A DNA stretch of 64,000 bases, taken from positions 62,001 to 126,000 of the forward strand of contig JANLFK010000002.1 of assembly GCA_024655945.1 (NCBI GenBank). Direction: 5' to 3'. Origin of the DNA: a candidate division KSB1 bacterium (GTDB lineage Bacteria > Zhuqueibacterota > Zhuqueibacteria > JANLFK01 > Oleimicrobiaceae). Below are positions 54,240 through 61,568 of this stretch, in pieces. The position numbers and the translations under genes are program-made. A model generated the notes under the pieces. The model was not told the origin of the DNA, did no database searches, and saw only the letters and a program-made list of their open reading frames with translations. Positions within the stretch are counted from its first letter, which is position 1. Each line of letters begins with the position of its first letter.

Positions 54240-54418
54240 GGCTTAACCTCCATCGGGAGGCGTTTGCGCCAAAGCTTCTCCTGCATCGGGAAAACTCGGC
54301 GGCAGCAAATGCGCGCCTCACTGTCCGGCCTTCTCGCCCGGCGGCAGGGATGAGCATCCGTCTTGGTCTCGACGAGCGGCTGCTCCCCGCAGGATAAGCG
54401 TCTAATGCATCCTTCGAG

Positions 54419-54458
54419 AAAATTGAGGGAGGCACCGGACCGAACCGATGCCTCCCTC
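54419..54458 (-). terminator. Terminator of the 1863-residue protein gene
   Basis: A 10-base perfect inverted repeat (54425-54434 and 54449-54458, arm GAGGGAGGCA) followed on the minus strand by AATTTTC. It lies 21 bases after the stop codon. Confidence 0.7.
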
Positions 54459-54464
54459 GCGCGA

Positions 54465-54474
54465 GATCACCTCC
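54465..54474 (-). promoter_or_regulatory. Shine-Dalgarno-like GGAGGTGATC just after a stop codon
   Basis: Ten bases matching the complement of the 16S rRNA 3' end lie 4 bases past the TAG at 54479 and before the terminator stem. No start codon is suitably placed after it. Confidence 0.4.
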
Positions 54475-54478
54475 GATC

Positions 54479-57400
54479 CTACTTCACCAGAACCATCCGC
54501 TTGATGCCGACAAAGTCACCGGCCTCCACCCGATAGAAGTAGACGCCGCTGGCGCAGTTTCTGCCGTCAAAGGTGAAGGTATGCACGCCGGCAGGCAAGT
54601 GGCCATGGAACAGTTCAGCCACACGCTGGCCGAGCATGTTGTACACAGTCACCCTTACCTCTGCTGTCTTCGGCAGCGCCAGCCGGAAGGTGGTGGTCGG
54701 GTTGAAGGGGTTCGGGTAGTTCTGCGTCAGTTCGAACTTGGTCGGAAGTGCGGCAGTGAGCTCTTCCACAGAGGCCGGGATGGCCTTCTTGTAGTAGGCC
54801 GCAATCCACAGGTCGACGTCAATGGCCCAGGAGAAGGTTGGGTTGAGCGTGGTGCCAAAGTCGTTGTAGGAGCCGTCACCAAAACGCTCCCACGCCCTGT
54901 TGGCACCGTTGCCCTCGCCGTCCTTGTCCATGAAAATGGCAAAGGCGTCGTTGGCAGTCGCCGGCCACTCAAAGCCGATGAACGCCGGCCCCTTGACGCG
55001 CAAAGGCGCACTGAGGAAGAACAGGTTGCCCGCGCCGGTGGTGTCCAACACATCCGTGGTGGTCACCAATGAGGCCAGCAGCGAATCCGGCGCCCCATTG
55101 GCGGCAACGGTCTTCACAACCAGCGTGAGGGTGTCGGGAGTGTCCACGACCTCCTTGTAGGCAAAGTAGTAGCGGAAGCCGAAGAGCTCGTCACCCACCT
55201 TGAAATCGAACCGCTGGTACTTGCCGATGTCGCCATAGCTGTTCGTGCCGGCAATCCACCCGGGGCCGTAGGGGTTCGGCGCTAAGATTGGGGTATTGCC
55301 GTAGAACAGCGTATCCAGGCGCTGCACCACAAAGTTGGGGTTGTTGGAGAACGCTGCCACCCCATTGTTGGTGCCCAGGATATAGTAGATGATCGTGTTG
55401 GCATCGACCGGCGCCACATCCACCGAGCCCGTGCCGTTGAGGTTGGAGGCACGGCCGATGGACGGCGAGAAGGCAATCTGGCGCGCCAACTCATCGCCCC
55501 AGGCCACATCCACCACGACCAGCTTCTCGGCATTCCCTTCACCGCGCAGATCCGGGATGTACCCGACAATGGCCTTGTGCTTGCCGTGCTCGAAGTATTT
55601 GATCTTGCTCACACCAGTGGGGAACACCGTGGTGGCAACAGTGTCGATCACCGACCCGTCAGCCCGCAAGTGCACCAACGGCCTGCCGTACGACTTGACG
55701 TAAACGGACCCGTCACCGGCTTGGGCGATATTGGGCAAGGTACTGAAAGACCCGCCCGAGCCCAGGGTGATAACCTCACCGGTGAAGGTGTGGCCGTTGT
55801 CCGAGGTGGTGAACTTGACGTAGCGGTCACCGTTAGCTACGCCGGCGTAGATGGTCAGCGTGTTGTCGCTCGCCTTCCCGTAGACGCTGATCATGTCGCC
55901 CATGCGGCCCGCGGTGCCGGTGAAGCTGATCACCGTGGTCGGTGTTGCCGTCTCGCTATCCCACCGGTACACCGTAAATGGCGTGGCCGCGGCGTCAAGC
56001 GTCATGTTGCAGACGAAGATGATGCCGTCGTCTGACACATCCACCGCATTGACCGGGAAGAAACCAACCGGTGGCTGTGGTGCCTCCATCACGCCGAGGC
56101 TATCGCCGCTGAACGCGTCGTAAATCACCACCCGATGTGGCGTACCAGAGCGCGTCACGACGTACAGCCGGTCGTTACCGTTCACCTTCCCGTAGGCCAT
56201 GCCACGGGTGTAATTGGCAGGCGCAAAATAGGCAGGCAATGTGCCGGCAGCCTGGGTCTTGGCCCACAACGGCGTGAGCTGGGCGGCCGGTTCCACCGGC
56301 ACTACCGGTTCGGTGACCGAGAAGTTGTCAAAGATCACCGTGCCGGGCGTGGCGTTGTACACGTAGATGCCCGGGTAGCCTTCGCTCAAGAATGGGCTTG
56401 CATCTGCATAGGGGCATCCAGGCAAGAGCATGCCATCGATCCACACCCAGAACAGGTTGCCGATTACCGTGACCTTGAAGTTGTGCCACCCGGTCTGCAG
56501 CGCCGGAAAGTCCACCCCTGGGTTCCAGTACTTGCTAATGTGCCAGCTGGCGCCATCGTAGCCCTGCAGGCGGATCTGGCCGTTATCGCCGGCCGTGGAG
56601 TTGCGGAACACCACTCGGTAGAACTTGAGCTCGTCATGCGCCGACTTGATCGCCAGTCCGGTGTACAATGGGAAAACCGGATCAGGCGGGCCGACCAGGT
56701 AGATGTCCGCCGAGACGGTATAGTCCTTGAACAGCGCGTTCTTCACGTGCGCAATGCCCGTGTAGCCCGAGTCGGTGAAGATCAGCACGTGGCTTCCCCA
56801 GGCACTGCCTGTGGAGTCGGCAATTGTCAGCGTCGAAGGACCCGTAGTTGCGTTGAACTCCCAATTCAGGTCAAAAGTGCCGTTGGTGGCACCCTCGAAG
56901 ATGGGGAGCTCATACGCCACGGGCGGAAGCGGCATAAAGTCCTCGCGGAACCGCCCACGCAGCGAGTAGCCGTCGTCGTACCGAGTCGCCGAGGTGGTGT
57001 ACTGGTCGCACAAGGCAATGAGGTTCATCGGCCCGCTTGGCGGCGTCCATCCATCAAGATCAGTCTCCTTGTCGATGAAGATGTAGGTGGTATCCACCCC
57101 ATCGGTGACCAGCACCCGGTTCGTGCTGCTGCTGTTCTGCCCCTCTGGAGGCCAAGCCTGGGGGTTGACGATCCAGACGTTGTTGAGCTGCACCAGCAGC
57201 GCCTCATTCTCCTCGTTGAGCTCGGGGATGGTGATCAGCTTGGGCGTCAGCACGATGCCGCTGTCCACCACCGTCACGTCACTGGCCGAGGTCGGCACGA
57301 TCTCGGTGATGCCGCGGAATTGGTCGATCTTGCCTTTCACTTCCACCAGGTCGCCCACTTTCAAGTTGAGGCTCACCGTGCCTGAGTAGAGCACGATGCC

Positions 57401-60070
57401 CGCGCTCCCTGGATCCTGCATGTAGTACTGCGTCCGCGTGCCAAAGTTCGGCGAGTTGATGACACCCCGCAAGGTCACTTCTTGGCCGAGAAGGTCCGGC
57501 CTAAAGTCACCATCGGCGTCAATCCGCGCCTCGGCTACCGTCAGAGGCCGCGTGGGTGGCAGCAACTCCACCGCACCCTCGTCCGCCCCCATGTAGGGGT
57601 AGGTGGCCGAACGCGGTTCGCCATCAATATCGGTGGTGACGGTGGCAATGGGCGTCCCGGCCAAGTCAAAGTCGCCTACCGAGGCACCGGTCAGATGCAG
57701 GTCTGTCTCGCTCACCAACTCCACGGCTTTGGCCACGGAATTGGAATCCAGACCCGACAGCGCCTGCCAGGCAGCCAACGTGGTCGCATCGGTGCCGTTC
57801 CAGAAGCCGGTACGAGCGTTGGTGGTGTCTGCCACGTAGTAATCATTGTAGTTGGCGTCCAACGTGCCTGCGGTTCCACTGCGATAGACGGCGTAGCTCT
57901 TGAAATCGCCCTCGGCAACGTAGACGATATTGTTCTTGATCGTGTTGATGCCGTTGGAGATTTCCAACCCTGTGTACAACACCACGCCAGTCCCGGGAAC
58001 GATGCTCAGGTTGCGCAGGTAGATGGTGTTGTGGAACACATTGGACACCACTCCTTCGGTGGCCAGGCGGATACCCACCATCTTCAGGTTCGGGTTGGGT
58101 GCCGTGGTGGTGGCGTCGAACCCGGTGATGAAGTTGTTGTACACGTTGTACGTGCCCTTGCTCCCGCACTGAATGCCGATGATGCCATAGTCCCCGGAGG
58201 TATTGTTGGCCGTAGACAGGAGCACAATCTTGTTGTTGTAGATGTTGAGGACATCGCTAGCCGATGCGATCGTGTACCCGAAGATGCCAAAACTCATGTA
58301 GCCGGCATCCGTCTGGTTCACATAGATCTCGTTGCCAATGATGTCCGTGCTCCCGGCCCAGTTCAAAAAGATGCCGCGGGTTCTGGCCTCGATCCTGTTG
58401 CCCTTGAAGACGATGCCCTTCATCGACTCCGGAGTGATCCCTGCTCCGGGAGTCCCGAAGGTCGAAATCGCCAGGCCTTGGGCGGTGGTACGCAGCTTGT
58501 TGATGATCTCGCAGTTTTCCACTGTGACCGTGTCAGGGAGAAAGAACTTGCCGCTATCGTAGCGATAGGTAAGCAGCACGCCGTAGGTGACGTTCTGCTG
58601 CGTGACCACCTTCAAGTTCTTCACTACCGTGTTGTTCACATCGCCCACGAGCCGCAGAGGCGTGGCATTGCTGTGCGCCGTGGGTGCAGTGGTCACCAGC
58701 ATGTCCCTGGTCGTGCCGTCGTCCTGGTTACTGCCGTCGATGACGATGTTGGTGGTTCTCACCAGCCCGGCAGTGGTGCTCAAGTCCCTGGTGCCAATGA
58801 CCCACGCTCCAGAGAATCCCGGCGAGTCGGTGCTCTGCGTGAAGGTGATCGTCGGCGTGACGCCCGGCGCAGGCTTGAAGGTAACCGTGTACGGAGCGGG
58901 ATCCACGCCCAACGCCACATTCACCGGCTCGGTCAAGTCGCTGCTGATGAGGAACGCACAGTTACCCATGATCAGGCGCTGGTTGAGCGCGTCACAGGCC
59001 GCCTTGAGCGAAGCAAACTCTGGATCGCCACCACCAGGCCTCGTTCCCGGCGCGCCGACATAGTAGAGGCCTTTTAGGAAGTTGGTGTTCACCTCATAAG
59101 CGCCAAGGCCGTTGTTAGTGCCGAGCACGAAGATGCGGTACTTCCCACCCCCAAGGTCCTGCACCGCCACGTCTCCTGTGCCATTAGGGTTGGCGTTGGT
59201 GCCCAGAGGCGGAGTAAGCGAGTAGGTCTCCGCTGCGGTGACATCGCCACCAGGTACTCTCACCACCCGAGCGTTTTCGTTGCCGGCGCCGTACTGAAAG
59301 GTGATGAAGAACTCATCTGGGCCAATGGTGCCAATGTAGCGAATGGCATTAGACCCGGTAGCTACCACGCTCCCGGGTACCGTACCGATGGGCACACCCT
59401 CGGCGGTGAACTTCATGGCGCTCTTGCCGGCCGCGTTCCAGTAGAAGCTTCCGTCAGGCAGTGGCCCCACTGAGGCGCTGCCGCCCGTAGTGCCGATGTC
59501 CAACTCTGTGGGCGTGAAGGTCGCCCCACTGTCGGCGGTGGTGAACTTGACCAAGTAGTTGGAGTTTGCAGAGGCCGCCCAGATGACTAACGAGTTGTCC
59601 GCCGCGGAACCGGTGACGGTGATCTTGTCACCCAGCCTCTTGCCCGTAGCGTCGTAGGTGATTGCAACCTTCGGCGAATCGGCCTCCGTGTTGTACACGT
59701 AGACCTTGAATGTGCCACCCACGGCCAGGTTGCACACGTAGATCTTGCCGTCTGCGGAAACACCTACGTCAGAGACCGCGTAGGTACCGCCGGCAATTCC
59801 CGTGTTGTCCAGCATGCCCAGCGAGTCGCCGGTGGCCGCGTCAAGCACGTAGATAAAGCTACCACCAAAGCGACTCACCACATACAGACGGTCATGGCCG
59901 TCCACTTTGCCGTAGTCAAAACCGCGGGTAAAGTGACCTGCGGTGTCAAACCACGGTGGCAGGGTGCCCTTGGCAACATTGCGCTCCCAGACCGTGGTAA
60001 GCTCTTCGCCGGCAAAGGCCGTCCCGGCTGCCACGACCATCAGCAGTACAACGGATAGAACCCTCCTCAT
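54479..60070 (-). CDS. 1863-residue mosaic T9SS surface protein with two DUF4623-like propellers
   Basis: Signal peptide 'RVLSVVLLMVVAAGTAFAG'. Domains in order: a DUF4623-like propeller (about 20-340, 'FDYGKVDGHDRLYVVSRFGG'); a right-handed beta-helix with Asn ladders (about 345-835, 'TNIVIDGSN', 'IFKGNRIEARTRGIFLNWAG' type repeats); an OB/DUF5689-like unit (about 840-1050, 'VGDLVEVKGKIDQFRG'); a LamG/DUF1080-like jelly roll (about 1057-1255); a second propeller (from 1265, 'MAYGKVNGNDRLYVVTRSG'); a beta-sandwich; and the sorting signal ('NYPNPFNPTTTFRLALP', last 86 residues). AGGAGG precedes the ATG. It has its own promoter, 200-base leader and terminator, so it is monocistronic. It likely is an abundant or specially regulated surface adhesin or glycan binder; no catalytic motif was found. 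Confidence 0.82.
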   Translation of the reverse strand: MRRVLSVVLLMVVAAGTAFAGEELTTVWERNVAKGTLPPWFDTAGHFTRGFDYGKVDGHDRLYVVSRFGGSFIYVLDAATGDSLGMLDNTGIAGGTYAVSDVGVSADGKIYVCNLAVGGTFKVYVYNTEADSPKVAITYDATGKRLGDKITVTGSAADNSLVIWAASANSNYLVKFTTADSGATFTPTELDIGTTGGSASVGPLPDGSFYWNAAGKSAMKFTAEGVPIGTVPGSVVATGSNAIRYIGTIGPDEFFITFQYGAGNENARVVRVPGGDVTAAETYSLTPPLGTNANPNGTGDVAVQDLGGGKYRIFVLGTNNGLGAYEVNTNFLKGLYYVGAPGTRPGGGDPEFASLKAACDALNQRLIMGNCAFLISSDLTEPVNVALGVDPAPYTVTFKPAPGVTPTITFTQSTDSPGFSGAWVIGTRDLSTTAGLVRTTNIVIDGSNQDDGTTRDMLVTTAPTAHSNATPLRLVGDVNNTVVKNLKVVTQQNVTYGVLLTYRYDSGKFFLPDTVTVENCEIINKLRTTAQGLAISTFGTPGAGITPESMKGIVFKGNRIEARTRGIFLNWAGSTDIIGNEIYVNQTDAGYMSFGIFGYTIASASDVLNIYNNKIVLLSTANNTSGDYGIIGIQCGSKGTYNVYNNFITGFDATTTAPNPNLKMVGIRLATEGVVSNVFHNTIYLRNLSIVPGTGVVLYTGLEISNGINTIKNNIVYVAEGDFKSYAVYRSGTAGTLDANYNDYYVADTTNARTGFWNGTDATTLAAWQALSGLDSNSVAKAVELVSETDLHLTGASVGDFDLAGTPIATVTTDIDGEPRSATYPYMGADEGAVELLPPTRPLTVAEARIDADGDFRPDLLGQEVTLRGVINSPNFGTRTQYYMQDPGSAGIVLYSGTVSLNLKVGDLVEVKGKIDQFRGITEIVPTSASDVTVVDSGIVLTPKLITIPELNEENEALLVQLNNVWIVNPQAWPPEGQNSSSTNRVLVTDGVDTTYIFIDKETDLDGWTPPSGPMNLIALCDQYTTSATRYDDGYSLRGRFREDFMPLPPVAYELPIFEGATNGTFDLNWEFNATTGPSTLTIADSTGSAWGSHVLIFTDSGYTGIAHVKNALFKDYTVSADIYLVGPPDPVFPLYTGLAIKSAHDELKFYRVVFRNSTAGDNGQIRLQGYDGASWHISKYWNPGVDFPALQTGWHNFKVTVIGNLFWVWIDGMLLPGCPYADASPFLSEGYPGIYVYNATPGTVIFDNFSVTEPVVPVEPAAQLTPLWAKTQAAGTLPAYFAPANYTRGMAYGKVNGNDRLYVVTRSGTPHRVVIYDAFSGDSLGVMEAPQPPVGFFPVNAVDVSDDGIIFVCNMTLDAAATPFTVYRWDSETATPTTVISFTGTAGRMGDMISVYGKASDNTLTIYAGVANGDRYVKFTTSDNGHTFTGEVITLGSGGSFSTLPNIAQAGDGSVYVKSYGRPLVHLRADGSVIDTVATTVFPTGVSKIKYFEHGKHKAIVGYIPDLRGEGNAEKLVVVDVAWGDELARQIAFSPSIGRASNLNGTGSVDVAPVDANTIIYYILGTNNGVAAFSNNPNFVVQRLDTLFYGNTPILAPNPYGPGWIAGTNSYGDIGKYQRFDFKVGDELFGFRYYFAYKEVVDTPDTLTLVVKTVAANGAPDSLLASLVTTTDVLDTTGAGNLFFLSAPLRVKGPAFIGFEWPATANDAFAIFMDKDGEGNGANRAWERFGDGSYNDFGTTLNPTFSWAIDVDLWIAAYYKKAIPASVEELTAALPTKFELTQNYPNPFNPTTTFRLALPKTAEVRVTVYNMLGQRVAELFHGHLPAGVHTFTFDGRNCASGVYFYRVEAGDFVGIKRMVLVK

Positions 60071-60165
60071 ACTGCCTCCTCAGTTGGACAGGAGAAGAAC
60101 TCACAGCCGCTTGCTTCCCCCTTTCTGCACCCCACGACAATCCTTCGCCAGAACCTTTCTCGCCC

Positions 60166-60178
60166 ATCACCTCCTTTC
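60166..60178 (-). promoter_or_regulatory. Leader Shine-Dalgarno-like element, proximal copy
   Basis: GAAAGGAGGTGAT, 13 bases complementary to the usual 16S rRNA 3' tail, lies about 95 bases before the real start at 60070. An ATG 2 bases after GGAGG opens an out-of-frame reading frame. Confidence 0.6.
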
Positions 60179-60220
60179 CGACTTGCTGCCCTAGTTGGCA
60201 CCCCACCTGTTGTTCGGCTA

Positions 60221-60234
60221 ATCACCTCCTTTCT
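60221..60234 (-). promoter_or_regulatory. Leader Shine-Dalgarno-like element, distal copy
   Basis: AGAAAGGAGGTGAT, a 14-base match to the complement of the 16S rRNA 3' end, 55 bases upstream of the proximal copy and followed directly by TAG rather than a start codon. Confidence 0.6.
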
Positions 60235-60277
60235 CTGTGAGAAACCCCTGCCGTGAACCTTGCTGCGGACGCACTAC

Positions 60278-60306
60278 AGTATAACACAGAAACGGCAAAA
60301 AGTCAA
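60278..60306 (-). promoter_or_regulatory. Sigma-70-type promoter of the 1863-residue protein gene
   Basis: On the minus strand TTGACT (60301-60306), 17-base spacer, TATACT (60278-60283), with an AAATTTT tract upstream. The TGA stop codon of the ROK regulator (60303-60305) lies inside the -35 hexamer. Confidence 0.78.
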
Positions 60307-61568
60307 GAACAAAATTTGGCCATTTGCAATTGTTGGTGGTTGCGGCTCATCACCATCGGCGGCTCAAAAATGCTCAGCAGCGCCAAGGCGATGGCTCCTC
60401 TTATGCCCGCCTCCTCTTTGAGCTTCCCCACGGCCAGCGTGCTCGCCCGGAAAGGTATGTTTGCCATTTCCTCAACCAAGATGGCCCGCACCCTACTAAC
60501 CAGGTACGCCGAATGCTCCACCACTCGCCCGGACAACACGATCAGCGTGGGGTTCAACGTCTTGACCACGGTCATGCACAGGGCCGCGAGTCCATAGGCG
60601 TACTCCTCCAGACATTGCCGCACGCGGGGCTCTCCCACATCGCCAGCTTTGAGCAAAGACAGTAGCTCCATCTCCGCTGCCATTCCCTCAGGCATCGACT
60701 CCGCCAACTCATTTCTCAGAGCGGCGATCAAGTTGTGTTCCGCAAGCAGGTCGCCGAAGAAACGTTGCCCCGCATAGAGCCGGCGCATGCGTCCGGAGTG
60801 AGCCAGCATATGTCCCACTTCCAGGTAGCCGATCTCCCCCGCGTTGCCAGCCTCACCCCGAACCAGCTGGCCATCCACGATGATCCCGGCGCCGATGCCT
60901 TCCCCAATCCAGATGCAGACCAGATTCTCCACGCCCTTGCCGGCGCCGAGGAGGCTCTCACCCAAGGCCATGACGTTGACATCGTTCTCCATTACCACCG
61001 GCACGCGGTACCGCCGGGCAAAGCGCTCCGCCAGAGGCTTCTGCGCCCAGCCGCGCAGTGTGTCTGCGAAGCTCAATCTCCCCCTGCGGTAGTCCACGAT
61101 TCCGGGGATGGCGATGCCAATGCTGACAAAGCGCTCAGGAGGAACCCCATGCCTGGCCAGGAGACCATCGACAGCCCGGAAGATCGCCCTGAGCACGTCC
61201 TCCATCGGCGCCTCGGCGGCATAGGTCACCTGCTCGCACCCCATCACCCTGGATTCCACGTTGCCCAACGCGACCAGCGAGCGCTGCCGCTTGATCTCGA
61301 TGCCTCCTACGTAGCCGCTCTCCGGGTTGAGCTTCAGCAGAATGGGGGGCTTGCCTCCCCGGCGTGTGGTTTCCCCTTTGCCAACGGTGATGATGAAGCC
61401 GGCCCGGTCCAGCCGCGCAACGATGTCGGAGGCAGCCACCTTGGAAATGTGCGCCCGCCGCGCTAACTCATTGCGCGAAATGGGGCTGTGATCGCGCAAT
61501 AGGTGCAAGAGACGAATCTCGTTGAGCTTCTTGATGAGCCTGGTGTCAGCACGCTGCACGACTTTCAC
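60303..61568 (-). CDS. ROK-family transcriptional regulator without zinc-cysteine motif
   Basis: 421 residues from GTG 61568, which overlaps the preceding stop as GTGA. The N-terminal winged helix-turn-helix is 'RLLHLLRDHSPISRNELARRAHISKVAASDIV'-like (about residues 17-60). The sugar-kinase-like ROK core has 'SIGIAIPGIVDYRRG', 'MENDVNVMALGE' and 'GEGIGAGIIVDGQ'. The expected C-x-C-G-x2-G-C zinc site after 'GEIGYLEVGHM' is absent ('LAHSGRMRRLYAG'). ROK regulators such as NagC, Mlc or XylR sense sugars or sugar phosphates. Position suggests it may control the neighbouring surface-glycan genes, including the promoter that begins within its own stop codon. Confidence 0.88.
   Translation of the reverse strand: MKVVQRADTRLIKKLNEIRLLHLLRDHSPISRNELARRAHISKVAASDIVARLDRAGFIITVGKGETTRRGGKPPILLKLNPESGYVGGIEIKRQRSLVALGNVESRVMGCEQVTYAAEAPMEDVLRAIFRAVDGLLARHGVPPERFVSIGIAIPGIVDYRRGRLSFADTLRGWAQKPLAERFARRYRVPVVMENDVNVMALGESLLGAGKGVENLVCIWIGEGIGAGIIVDGQLVRGEAGNAGEIGYLEVGHMLAHSGRMRRLYAGQRFFGDLLAEHNLIAALRNELAESMPEGMAAEMELLSLLKAGDVGEPRVRQCLEEYAYGLAALCMTVVKTLNPTLIVLSGRVVEHSAYLVSRVRAILVEEMANIPFRASTLAVGKLKEEAGIRGAIALALLSIFEPPMVMSRNHQQLQMAKFCS

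Noticed and set aside
59946-60206. 86-codon minus-strand frame over the start of the giant gene
   Set aside because: Its internal ATG is only 2 bases from GGAGG and the frame overlaps the signal peptide of the real gene out of phase.
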